Positions 43,529 through 52,236 of a stretch of DNA of 64,000 bases are shown here, piece by piece; position 1 is the stretch's first letter, and the number at the start of each line of letters is the position of its first letter. The stretch covers positions 62,001 through 126,000 of the forward strand of contig NZ_JAOQJN010000001.1 in assembly GCF_025567085.1 (NCBI RefSeq). The letters are read 5' to 3'. Both the position numbers and the translations under genes were made by a program. The stretch comes from Bovifimicola ammoniilytica. GTDB lineage: Bacteria > Bacillota > Clostridia > Lachnospirales > Lachnospiraceae. A model generated the notes under the pieces. The model was given only the letters and a program-made list of their open reading frames with translations. It was not told where the DNA came from and did no database searches.

Positions 43529-46495
43529 ATGGAATTAGAGTCAATGATAGAAAAGAAACTTATTGAGCAATTGATTTATGGCGATTCTCAATGGACATAC
43601 AGGGAAGATTTGAAAACAGAAGAAGATTTATGGAAGAATTTTAAGTATATTCTTGAGCAGAATAATAAGGATAGATTAAATGGTGAAAAATTATCCGACG
43701 CCGAGTTTGAACAGGTAAAGAACCAGTTACAATTTTCTTCGTTTTATAAAGCAGGCGAGTGGCTTGTGGGAGAGAATGGAAAAGTCCAGGTTCATGTGCA
43801 GCGTGATACAGAGAGATTACATCTCGTAGTAATGAATCATGAACATATTGCAGGAGGAAGCAGCGTATATGAAGTCATTAATCAATATAATGCATTAAAA
43901 ACAGATGAAGATATTAATGCACATGATAGAGACAGACGATTTGATGTGACACTTATGATTAATGGACTGCCTATGATACATATTGAGTTGAAGAATAAGC
44001 AACATTCGTATATGGACGGTTTCCGGCAGATAAAGAAATATATTGGTGAGGGGAAATTTACGGGTATATTTTCGGCTGTCCAGATGTTTGTTATAAGTAA
44101 TGGTGTCGATACTAAATACTTTTCAGCAGCAAGTGATACGGAATTAAATCCAGAGTTCATCAGTGGCTGGCTGGATAAAGAGAATAATCCTATTTCAGAT
44201 TATATTGATTTTGCGAAAGGTGTACTTAGTATTCCACAGGCACATGAGATGATTGCAAGATACACAGTTCTTGATGAAAAAGCTAAAAGACTTATTTTAC
44301 TTCGCCCTTATCAGATTCATGCAATTGAGTCTATAAGAGAAGCCTCAAGAACTGGTAAATCGGGGTTTGTATGGCATACTACAGGTTCGGGTAAAACATT
44401 AACTTCATATAAGGCGACAAGAAATCTGTTGATGGACATTCCGGCAATTGATAAAACTATATTTCTGATAGACAGAAAAGATTTAGATACACAGACAACT
44501 GTTGCATTTAAGGCATATGCGAATAACGATTTGATAGATGTTGATGAAACAGATAATGTAAATGATTTGAAAAATAAATTGAAATCAGATGATAGACAGG
44601 TAATTGTTACAACAATTCAGAAGTTACAGAGACTTATTACTAAGAGATTACAGGAAAATACTCCTGAATACAATAAGATAAGAAACTTGAAAATTGCATT
44701 TGTGGTAGATGAATGTCATAGAGCTGTAACACCTAATACGAAGAGGGATATAGAAAGATTTTTTGGTAATTCATTATGGTATGGATTTACGGGGACACCA
44801 AGATTTGCAGAGAATCCATATCCTCAGATGGGGGATTTGCCACGTACAACAGAAGAGTTATATGGTAAATGCTTACATAGATATACTATTCAGAATGCAA
44901 TACATGATAATGCTGTATTAGGATTTCAGGTAGAACATAATGGACCGAAGAATATTAAAGATGAAACAGATAGCAGTATATATGACAATGAAACTCATAT
45001 GCTAAAAGTTTTAGATATTATTTTAAATAAATCATATCATAAGCTTGGATTCCAAAATGGCAAAGGAAAAACATATGAGGGAATGCTTACCACAAGCTCG
45101 ATTCAGATAGCACAGAAATATTACGAGTTATTGAAAAAGGTAAAAAATGGCGAGACATCTTTGAAAATAGACGATAAGATAAAACAGGTATTACCGGATT
45201 TTCCTAAATTCGCCATAACATATTCTGTATCTGAAAATGAAGAAAGTTCACAGGTAAATCAAAATAAAATGTTAGAATCACTAGATGATTATTATGAAAT
45301 GTTTGGTAAGAAATACGAACTTTCTCAAATACAGACATACAATGAGAATCTTAATAACAGGCTTGCGAGAAAAGATTCAAGGTATAAGAGTAGAAATGAG
45401 CAGTTGGATTTAGTTATTGTTGTTGACAGATTACTTACTGGATTCGATGCACCATGTTTATCGACTATATATATAGACAGACAGCCAATGGGACCACATG
45501 ATCTTATTCAGGCATTTTCAAGAACAAATAGAATTTATGAAAAGAATAAAAAATATGGACAGATTGTCACATTTCAGGCACCTCATTTATTTAAGGAAAG
45601 TGTTGATAAAGCGGTAAAACTTTACTCAGCAGGAAGTACTGAAACTGCACTTGTAGCAGAATGGGACGAAGTTGAACCGGCATTTAGAAAGGCTCTTTCG
45701 GCACTTAGAATATCGGCAGAGAAACCAGAAGATGTTCCGGGACTGTCACATAAGGAGAAAGAGATATTTGTTAAAACGTTTCAGAATTTTGACAAATTAT
45801 TTGCACAATTGAAGTCATTTAGTCAATATGAGGATAATATGCTTGAAGAATATGAAATCACAGAGCAGGAGTACATAGATTATGCAGGACATTATCTGAA
45901 TGCCAGAGAAGAGATTATGTCAGACAGGGATAAGCTGTCAGAAGTAGAAGATGATATTGCTATGGATATGGATTATGAATTGATGGCATATAGTAATACA
46001 AAAATTGATTACGAGTATATTATTAATCTTATCCAGAATATCGTAACATCAGATGATGGGGAGGAACTTACACCTGAGCAGAGGCAGAAACAGATTGATG
46101 AAGTTAAACAATATGTTGATGAGCTTAGAAAAGATAACCCGAAGGTTGCAGATATTATGTCTAATCTTATATATGAAATTGAATCAGATAGTAACAAATA
46201 TAGAGGTAAATCAATTCTGAATATTGTAGACAATATGAAACAGGAATGCATAGATAAGGTAATAACGGATTTCTGTATTACATGGTATGCTTCAAAGTCA
46301 GATGTTATGTATGCTGCTACACATTATAGAAATGGCATAATTCCGAATGAGACTGTGATAACGACAACAATAGATTATAAAAGCTACAGGGCATCGCAGG
46401 AGAATGCTTTGCACAAATTTCAATATTACAATAAGGTAATGGAAGAACTTAGAAAGACTTTAGATGAAGAGATAAAACCACTTCTTAATAATTAA
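43529..46495 (+). CDS. hsdR: Type I restriction endonuclease subunit
   Basis: HsdR is the motor and nuclease of the complex. The 988-residue protein has the PD-(D/E)xK nuclease core RRFDVTLMINGLPMIHIELKNKQHS (D and ExK present), then helicase motifs: HTTGSGKTL (Walker A), VDECHRA (motif II), YGFTGTPRF (motif III), DRLLTGFDAPCLSTIY and QAFSRTNRIY (motifs V-VI), and a helical C-terminus. Nothing suggests inactivation. Its own AAGGAG site is present. It follows the last hsdS cassette by 85 bases. Confidence 0.96.
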   Translation: MELESMIEKKLIEQLIYGDSQWTYREDLKTEEDLWKNFKYILEQNNKDRLNGEKLSDAEFEQVKNQLQFSSFYKAGEWLVGENGKVQVHVQRDTERLHLVVMNHEHIAGGSSVYEVINQYNALKTDEDINAHDRDRRFDVTLMINGLPMIHIELKNKQHSYMDGFRQIKKYIGEGKFTGIFSAVQMFVISNGVDTKYFSAASDTELNPEFISGWLDKENNPISDYIDFAKGVLSIPQAHEMIARYTVLDEKAKRLILLRPYQIHAIESIREASRTGKSGFVWHTTGSGKTLTSYKATRNLLMDIPAIDKTIFLIDRKDLDTQTTVAFKAYANNDLIDVDETDNVNDLKNKLKSDDRQVIVTTIQKLQRLITKRLQENTPEYNKIRNLKIAFVVDECHRAVTPNTKRDIERFFGNSLWYGFTGTPRFAENPYPQMGDLPRTTEELYGKCLHRYTIQNAIHDNAVLGFQVEHNGPKNIKDETDSSIYDNETHMLKVLDIILNKSYHKLGFQNGKGKTYEGMLTTSSIQIAQKYYELLKKVKNGETSLKIDDKIKQVLPDFPKFAITYSVSENEESSQVNQNKMLESLDDYYEMFGKKYELSQIQTYNENLNNRLARKDSRYKSRNEQLDLVIVVDRLLTGFDAPCLSTIYIDRQPMGPHDLIQAFSRTNRIYEKNKKYGQIVTFQAPHLFKESVDKAVKLYSAGSTETALVAEWDEVEPAFRKALSALRISAEKPEDVPGLSHKEKEIFVKTFQNFDKLFAQLKSFSQYEDNMLEEYEITEQEYIDYAGHYLNAREEIMSDRDKLSEVEDDIAMDMDYELMAYSNTKIDYEYIINLIQNIVTSDDGEELTPEQRQKQIDEVKQYVDELRKDNPKVADIMSNLIYEIESDSNKYRGKSILNIVDNMKQECIDKVITDFCITWYASKSDVMYAATHYRNGIIPNETVITTTIDYKSYRASQENALHKFQYYNKVMEELRKTLDEEIKPLLNN

Positions 46496-46583
46496 ACTGA
46501 CTTTAATAACTGCCAACATTTATAAAATTACATTTAAAAACGTTTATATCAGCGTAAGCATTACAGAGAAATGGAGGTAGTTA

Positions 46584-47510
46584 ATGCTAAATGATATGAA
46601 CGGAAATTCACTATTTTGTGATTATTATAAACAATGGGTTGATGTATATAAGAAAGATGCAATAAGAGAAGCTACGATGTCAAAGTACAAGATGACACAG
46701 AAATGGGTGGAAAGACTTGCACCGGAATTAAAGGTTTGTGAGATGTCAAGGACAGCATATCAACAGATTTTGAATGAATATGCAAAAGAACACGAAAGGC
46801 AGACGACGCTTGACTTTCATCATCAGCTAAAAGGGGCTATATTAGATGCTGTGGACGAAGGTCTTATAGAAAGGGATCCCACTAGAAAAGCAATTATAAA
46901 AGGCAAAACACCAAGAGAAAAGAAGATAAAATATCTGAATCAGTTTGAACTTCATACATTAATAGCGAATCTTGATATAAAAGAAGAAGCGAATTGGGAT
47001 TGGTTTATAATGCTGGTTGCCAAAACAGGAATGCGCTTTTCGGAGGCACTTGCCATTACACCTAAGGATTTTGATTTCTCAAGGCAGACACTCTCGATAA
47101 GTAAAACATGGGATTACAAAGGAGATGGAGGCTTTTTGCCAACTAAGAATAGTTCGTCAGTTAGAAAGATTCAGATTGACTGGCAGATAGTTGTTAAATT
47201 CTCTGAATTAGTAAAAGGTATGCCGGAAGATAAACCTATATTTGTGGGTAAATCCAAAATCTATAATTCAACAGTTAATGATGTTCTTTCAAGACATTGC
47301 AGAGAATGTGGAATATCAGAGATTTCCATACATGGACTTAGACATACTCATGCATCATTACTTTTATTTGCGGGTGTATCTATTGCAAGTGTTGCGAGGA
47401 GACTTGGACATGCCAGTATGACAACTACTCAGAAAACATATCTTCATATTATTCAGGAATTAGAGAATAAAGATGTGGATTTGGTAATGAGAACGTTATC
47501 AGGACTATAA
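46584..47510 (+). CDS. Tyrosine recombinase linked to the hsdS locus
   Basis: The 308-residue protein has an N-terminal SAM-like domain and a catalytic domain with the full tyrosine recombinase set: Arg151 (TGMRFSEAL), His250 and Arg253 (HGLRHTH), His276 (RLGHASM) and Tyr286 (KTYLHI). Recombinases of this size beside type I loci are known to shuffle hsdS genes. It is 88 bases from hsdR on the same strand with a GGAGG site. No integrated element ends can be seen, so a resident switching enzyme is more likely than a phage integrase. Confidence 0.9.
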   Translation: MLNDMNGNSLFCDYYKQWVDVYKKDAIREATMSKYKMTQKWVERLAPELKVCEMSRTAYQQILNEYAKEHERQTTLDFHHQLKGAILDAVDEGLIERDPTRKAIIKGKTPREKKIKYLNQFELHTLIANLDIKEEANWDWFIMLVAKTGMRFSEALAITPKDFDFSRQTLSISKTWDYKGDGGFLPTKNSSSVRKIQIDWQIVVKFSELVKGMPEDKPIFVGKSKIYNSTVNDVLSRHCRECGISEISIHGLRHTHASLLLFAGVSIASVARRLGHASMTTTQKTYLHIIQELENKDVDLVMRTLSGL

Positions 47511-47627
47511 TGTAATATAAGATATATGCAAATAAAAATATATAAATATAATTTTAAATTCTAATGTAAAATGTAATTGTAAATGCTTACGCTGATTTTT
47601 AGAAAATGAAAGTTTAGTATTTAAAAC

Positions 47628-47665
47628 AGGTGTGAAAATTATGTTGAACTTCCACACCTGTTTTA
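47628..47665. terminator. Bidirectional terminator between the recombinase gene and rbr
   Basis: AAAACAGGTGTG (47620-47631) pairs with CACACCTGTTTT (47654-47665), with A-rich and T-rich flanks on the proper sides. Confidence 0.8.
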
Positions 47666-47706
47666 TTGCTCTAAAAATGAATCATTTAGTTAAATTATAT
47701 TCTAGA

Positions 47707-48252
47707 TTAGCCAAAGTATCTCTTTAATAATCCTTCGAATGCTTTTCCGTGTCTTGCTTCGTCTCTAGCCATCTCATGAACTGTATCGTGGATTGCATCA
47801 AGGTTAGCAGCTTTAGCACGTTTAGCAAGGTCAACTTTACCGGCTGTAGCACCATTTTCAGCTTCTACACGTAATTCAAGATTTCTCTTTGTGCTGTCTG
47901 TTACAACTTCTCCAAGTAATTCGGCGAATTTTGCTGCGTGTTCTGCTTCTTCGTAAGCAGCTTTCTCATAATACATACCGATTTCAGGATAACCCTCTCT
48001 ATGAGCTACTCTTGCCATTGCAAGGTACATACCAACTTCTGAACATTCACCCTCGAAGTTAGCTCTTAAATCAGCGATGATATCCTCGCTTACGCCTTTA
48101 GCAACACCTACAACGTGTTCTGCTGCCCAAGTTTTCTCACCCTCAGATACCTTTGTGAACTTATCGGAACCAACGCCACATACTGGACATTTTTCTGGAG
48201 CTGCATCTCCCTCATAAACATAACCACATACTGAACATACGAATTTTGACAT
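47707..48252 (-). CDS. rbr: Reverse rubrerythrin
   Basis: The 181-residue protein carries the rubredoxin iron site at the N-terminus (CSVCGYVYEG and CPVCGVG, residues 6-26) and the di-iron ferritin-like domain after it (ECSEVGMYLAMARVA, YEEAEHAAKFAEL, EMARDEARHGKAF). This inverted order defines the reverse rubrerythrins, which reduce H2O2 and O2 in anaerobic clostridia and are PerR-controlled there. A PerR-type gene lies just upstream, and its promoter region has Fur/PerR-like palindromes. Confidence 0.94.
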   Translation of the reverse strand: MSKFVCSVCGYVYEGDAAPEKCPVCGVGSDKFTKVSEGEKTWAAEHVVGVAKGVSEDIIADLRANFEGECSEVGMYLAMARVAHREGYPEIGMYYEKAAYEEAEHAAKFAELLGEVVTDSTKRNLELRVEAENGATAGKVDLAKRAKAANLDAIHDTVHEMARDEARHGKAFEGLLKRYFG

Positions 48253-48359
48253 AATTTCAATCTCCTTTTCTAAAATATTTTTTTATTTAATAACATGCTG
48301 TTATTGTATTATATTTTCAAATTAATATACGTAAATTACATTTTATCAATTTGAATTAA

Positions 48360-48373
48360 AATCAATAATGATT
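48360..48373 (-). promoter_or_regulatory. Candidate PerR operator in the rbr promoter
   Basis: AATCA-ATAA-TGATT, a perfect inverted repeat of the arms, lies at the expected transcription start of rbr. The same 14 bases, in the other orientation, recur at 63501-63514. A second 7-1-7-like palindrome, TGATAATTATTTTCA, is at 48418-48432 upstream of the -35. Fur-family binding is inferred from pattern and context. Confidence 0.45.
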
Positions 48374-48381
48374 ACTGCTTT

Positions 48382-48409
48382 AGTATAACATATAATTTCT
48401 GTTTGTCAA
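48382..48409 (-). promoter_or_regulatory. Promoter of rbr
   Basis: On the minus strand TTGACA (48409-48404), 16-base spacer, TATACT (48387-48382). Confidence 0.75.
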
Positions 48410-48437
48410 GAAGAAAATGATAATTATTTTCAATTAT

Positions 48438-48842
48438 TTAATTAACTTCTTCTTTAAGGCAGTTAGGACATTTACCATAGAAGTAAATATTGTGACCGCT
48501 TATTTTGCCGTTAAAATTAGTAGCGGCAAGGGTATCAATAAAATCAATATTCTCCATCTCTAAATCAATTACACTATAACATTCAGAGCATATAAAATGG
48601 TTGTGAGGCTTTGGATTGCCATCAAAATGTTCTGAATCATCACCACATGATATCTTCTGGATTATGCCGAGTTCAGCCAACAGAGAAAGGTTACGGTAGA
48701 CTGTTCCAAGGCTTATATTAGGAAAATCTTCCTTTACAGCATTGTAAATTGTATCAGCAGTAGGATGGTCCTTTCGTGGTAATAAATAATTAAGAATCGC
48801 ATCACGTTGTCTGCTTTTATTTAAAGTTCGTGTTATTGCCAT
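48438..48842 (-). CDS. perR: PerR-type Fur-family regulator
   Basis: The 134-residue protein has the Fur fold: a winged helix (SRQRDAILNYLLPRKDHPTAD, SLGTVYRNLSLLAELGIIQKI), then the metal sites with HFDGNPKPHNHFICSEC and the second zinc pair CPNC. The Asp in HFDG and the His cluster fit peroxide-sensing PerR better than Fur. The ATG at 48842 has AAGGAG; the longer frame to 48884 has none. It lies directly upstream of the reverse rubrerythrin gene in the same direction, so peroxide control of rbr is likely. Confidence 0.85.
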   Translation of the reverse strand: MAITRTLNKSRQRDAILNYLLPRKDHPTADTIYNAVKEDFPNISLGTVYRNLSLLAELGIIQKISCGDDSEHFDGNPKPHNHFICSECYSVIDLEMENIDFIDTLAATNFNGKISGHNIYFYGKCPNCLKEEVN

Positions 48843-48884
48843 AATAATCTCCTTTCTGCAGACACAAAGTACCAAAGGAATCAT

Positions 48885-48947
48885 GAGCCAAATGTTAAAT
48901 TTGGCTCTGCGATAGATGCGATTTGTGGTGCCTGCGACACAAATCGT
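48885..48947 (-). other. Two adjacent hairpins upstream of perR
   Basis: GAGCCAAAT/ATTTGGCTC (48885-48907) and GCGATTTGTG/CACAAATCGT (48918-48947) are two stable, perfect or nearly perfect stems in the leader side of perR. No T tract follows in either direction. They may be a structured 5' leader or a remnant palindromic repeat. The remaining bases to 49300 hold nothing else I can support. Confidence 0.6.
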
Positions 48948-49321
48948 AGTGTGAAAAATAAGTGTATCAACATCATTTTTATACTAATCATATATTTTAT
49001 GAAATTAATAATCAATCCTATTTTATTTTAGAATATTATTATATTAATGTCAATGAAAATATGTTGTATACAAATAAAAAATAAAATTTTAAATTCCATC
49101 GTACTTCCAGGTAGTGAAATTTAGTAATGTGTATGTAAATAGTGAGATTGCTTATAAGAATTGTATTCGTTTTTTTAACTTCTTTAATAGAATGATTTGA
49201 CATAATCAATAAAAAATCTTACTAAAATTATACATTTCGACGAATAAAGTGAAGGTTGTAGAAAAATAACGAAAATTTAATAAGAAAAAATGTAAAATCA
49301 GTTCAATATTTTTCTGATATA

Positions 49322-49330
49322 TGTTATAAT
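49322..49330 (+). promoter_or_regulatory. Extended -10 promoter of glgC
   Basis: TGTTATAAT fits the extended -10 (TGnTATAAT) 31 bases before the glgC start; the -35 region (TTCAAT, 49302) is poor. A second possible promoter, TTGACA-N17-TACTAA, lies at 49197-49225. Confidence 0.6.
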
Positions 49331-49360
49331 AATTGCATAAAACTACAGCGAGGTGATAGC

Positions 49361-50635
49361 GTGATTAAGAAAGAAATGATAGCCATGTTACTGGCAGGCG
49401 GACAGGGAAGCAGACTTGGGGTTCTTACATCAAAGGTAGCAAAACCAGCAGTAGCCTTTGGTGGTAAGTATAGAATTATTGACTTTCCATTAAGTAACTG
49501 TATTAACTCGGGTGTGGATACAGTGGGGGTTTTAACGCAATATCAACCACTGCGACTTAACGCTCATATAGGTATAGGTATACCTTGGGATTTGGATAGA
49601 AATATTGGTGGTGTTACAGTATTACCACCATACGAGAGAAGTGGTAATAGTGAATGGTACACTGGTACAGCTAATGCTATTTACCAGAACCTGGATTACA
49701 TAGATTCATATAATCCTGACTACGTTCTTATATTATCCGGAGACCACATATATAAGATGGATTATGAAGTTATGCTTGATTATCATAAGGCTAATAAAGC
49801 AGATGTAACTATTGCTACTATGCCGGTACCTTATGAAGAGGCAAGCAGATTTGGTATTGTTCTGACAGATGAGGATAACAGAATAACAGAATTTGAAGAG
49901 AAACCTGAGAATCCAAGAGGTAATCTTGCTTCAATGGGTATCTACATATTTAGCTGGCCTGTTTTAAGGGAAGCACTTATTACAATGTCGAACCAGAGCA
50001 ATTGTGACTTTGGTAAGCATATTATTCCTTATGTTCATGGTAATAAGCAGAGGTTATTTGCATATGAATACAATGGATATTGGAAAGACGTTGGAACACT
50101 TTCTTCTTATTGGGAAGCTAATATGGAATTGATAAATATAATTCCTGTATTTAATCTTTATGAGGAATTCTGGAGAATTTATACTAAGAGTGATACACTT
50201 CCACCACAGTACATTTCAGAATATGCTAAGGTAGAAAGAAGTATTATCAGTGAAGGTACAGACATTTATGGTGAAGTATATAATTCAGTTATTGGCGCAG
50301 GAGTTACCATTGAAGAGGGTGCAGTAGTAAGAGATTCAATTATTATGAAGAATACTGTAATTGGAAAAGGCAGTAAGGTAACGAGAAGCATCATAGCAGA
50401 GAATGTTAAAGTTGGACATGATGTAGAGATAGGTATCGGAGAAGAAGCACCAAGTAAGCTTGATCCTAAGATATATAATAGTGGTCTTACAACAATTGGT
50501 GAGAATACAGTGATACCTAACGGCGTTAAGATAGGTAAGAATATTGCGATTTCAGGTATTACAACAGCCGAAGATTATCCGGATGGAGTTCTTCAAAGTG
50601 GCGAATTTATTATTAAGGCAGGTGACGTGAGATGA
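49361..50635 (+). CDS. glgC: Glucose-1-phosphate adenylyltransferase, catalytic subunit
   Basis: GlgC makes ADP-glucose for glycogen synthesis. The 424-residue protein shows MLLAGGQGSRLGVLT (nucleotide-binding), KPAVAFGGKYRIIDFPLSNC, GTANAIYQN, LSGDHIYKMDY and FEEKPENPRGNLASMGIYIF, then a C-terminal left-handed beta-helix (IIGAGV-type repeats). The GTG start follows GAGGTGATAGC. Its stop overlaps the glgD start (ATGA), so the two subunits are made together. Confidence 0.96.
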   Translation: MIKKEMIAMLLAGGQGSRLGVLTSKVAKPAVAFGGKYRIIDFPLSNCINSGVDTVGVLTQYQPLRLNAHIGIGIPWDLDRNIGGVTVLPPYERSGNSEWYTGTANAIYQNLDYIDSYNPDYVLILSGDHIYKMDYEVMLDYHKANKADVTIATMPVPYEEASRFGIVLTDEDNRITEFEEKPENPRGNLASMGIYIFSWPVLREALITMSNQSNCDFGKHIIPYVHGNKQRLFAYEYNGYWKDVGTLSSYWEANMELINIIPVFNLYEEFWRIYTKSDTLPPQYISEYAKVERSIISEGTDIYGEVYNSVIGAGVTIEEGAVVRDSIIMKNTVIGKGSKVTRSIIAENVKVGHDVEIGIGEEAPSKLDPKIYNSGLTTIGENTVIPNGVKIGKNIAISGITTAEDYPDGVLQSGEFIIKAGDVR

Positions 50636-51753
50636 GAGCGATAGGAATTATACTAGCTGGTGGTAATAATAACAAGATGAAGGAGCTATCATATAAACGT
50701 GCCATAGCAGCCATGCCGATAGCAGGAAGTTACAGAAGTATTGACTTTGCACTTAGTAATATGTCTAACTCACATATTCAGAAAGTTGCTGTACTTACAC
50801 AGTATAATGCATTGTCACTTAATGAACATTTAAGCTCATCAAAATGGTGGGATTTTGGTAGAAAACAAGGTGGTTTGTATGTATTTACACCATCTATTAC
50901 AGCAGAGAATGGTTTCTGGTATCAGGGAACAGCAGATGCTATTTACCAGAATATCAGCTTTTTGAAGAATAGTCATGAGCCATATGTAGTAATTGCTTCA
51001 GGTGATGGAATCTATAAGCTAGATTATAATAAGGTGCTTGAGTACCACATTGCTAAGAAAGCAGATATTACAGTTGTTTGTAAAGATTTTCCGGAAGGAA
51101 CAGACGTAACAAGATTCGGTTGCGTTAAGATGAACGAAGACAGCAGAATTATTGAATTCGAAGAGAAACCTCTTGTATGCAATTCTAATACAGTTTCAAC
51201 GGGTGTTTATGTAATCAGGAGAAGGTTACTTATAGAGCTGATTGAGAAGAGCGCATCAGAGGATAGATATGATTTCGTTAATGACATTCTCGTAAGATAT
51301 AAGAATGTTAAGAGAATATATGGGTACAAGCTTAGTACATATTGGAGCAATATAGCTACAGTTGATTCGTATTTTAAGACAAATATGGACTTCTTAAAAC
51401 CAAGTGTAAGAGACTATTTCTTCAAACAATATCCTGATGTATATTCAAAGGTTGATGATTTACCACCTGCGAAATACAATCCTGGTGCGATAGTTAAGAA
51501 CAGTCTTATAAGTAGTGGCTGTATCATAAATGGTGTTGTAGAGAATTCTATTTTATTTAAGAAAGCATATATAGGAAATAATTGTACAATCAAGAATTCA
51601 ATTATTCTTAATAATGTTTATATTGGCGACAATACATATATCGAGAACTGTATTGTAGAAAGCCGCGATACAATCAGAGCAAACGCAACATATATAGGAA
51701 ATAATGGCGATATTAAGATAGTAGTTGAGAAAAACGAAAGATATAGCCTATAG
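50632..51753 (+). CDS. glgD: Glucose-1-phosphate adenylyltransferase, regulatory-like subunit
   Basis: The 373-residue GlgD is a GlgC paralogue of Firmicutes. It keeps the fold (GIILAGGNNNKMKELS, YRSIDFALSNMSNS, GTADAIYQNI, ASGDGIYKLDY) but has lost catalytic residues, for example the AGGxGxRL motif is NNNKM and the GDH of GlgC is GDG. In related bacteria it raises the activity of GlgC in a mixed tetramer. It is translationally coupled to glgC. Confidence 0.94.
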   Translation: MRAIGIILAGGNNNKMKELSYKRAIAAMPIAGSYRSIDFALSNMSNSHIQKVAVLTQYNALSLNEHLSSSKWWDFGRKQGGLYVFTPSITAENGFWYQGTADAIYQNISFLKNSHEPYVVIASGDGIYKLDYNKVLEYHIAKKADITVVCKDFPEGTDVTRFGCVKMNEDSRIIEFEEKPLVCNSNTVSTGVYVIRRRLLIELIEKSASEDRYDFVNDILVRYKNVKRIYGYKLSTYWSNIATVDSYFKTNMDFLKPSVRDYFFKQYPDVYSKVDDLPPAKYNPGAIVKNSLISSGCIINGVVENSILFKKAYIGNNCTIKNSIILNNVYIGDNTYIENCIVESRDTIRANATYIGNNGDIKIVVEKNERYSL

Positions 51754-51788
51754 AAAACTATAATAATGCGTTGGGAAGGGGACACAGA

Positions 51789-52061
51789 ATGCAGATTACA
51801 GATGTCAGAGTGAGAAAAGTTTCAAAAGATGGTAAAATGAAAGCGATTGCATCTATTACATTGGATAATGAATTCGTTATCCATGATATAAAAGTAATAG
51901 AGGGCGAGAAAGGTTTATTCATAGCGATGCCTAGCAGAAAAGCATCAGATGGTGAATACAGAGATATCGCTCATCCTATTAATTCGGATACAAGAGCCAG
52001 AATACAGAGTGTAGTTCTTAAGAAATATGATGAAACGGAACTTGAAGAGATTGAAGCATAG
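51789..52061 (+). CDS. spoVG: SpoVG-family regulator
   Basis: SpoVG is a small nucleic-acid-binding regulator that affects septation and sporulation. The 90-residue product has the whole family body: MQITDVRVRKVSKDGKMKA, IHDIKVIEGEKGLFIAMPSR and EYRDIAHPI. The ATG at 51789 follows AAGGGG by 7 bases; the frame from 51771 has no site. It probably shares the glgCD transcript, ending at the terminator that follows. Confidence 0.95.
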   Translation: MQITDVRVRKVSKDGKMKAIASITLDNEFVIHDIKVIEGEKGLFIAMPSRKASDGEYRDIAHPINSDTRARIQSVVLKKYDETELEEIEA

Positions 52062-52082
52062 TAAGAATTAGGAAATGATATT

Positions 52083-52114
52083 GGACTGCCGCAGCGCGGC
52101 AGTCCTTTGTTTGA
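52083..52114 (+). terminator. Rho-independent terminator of glgC-glgD-spoVG
   Basis: A perfect 10-bp stem, GGACTGCCGC / GCGGCAGTCC, with a 3-base loop and a TTTGTTT tail. Confidence 0.92.
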
Positions 52115-52236
52115 ATAGTATGGACAGCTATTATTTTGATAAATTAAAAAGGTAAGACAGTTTGTGACAGGTAATATACATTTAAAATGTATTAGAAAAT
52201 ATTTTAATAAATCTTATAGAGAGGTAGGTTATAACA

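Noticed and set aside
46584..47510. Recombinase as the integrase of a prophage or integrative element spanning the hsd locus
   Set aside because: No phage or conjugation genes, no att-like duplication and no tRNA gene were seen at either border.
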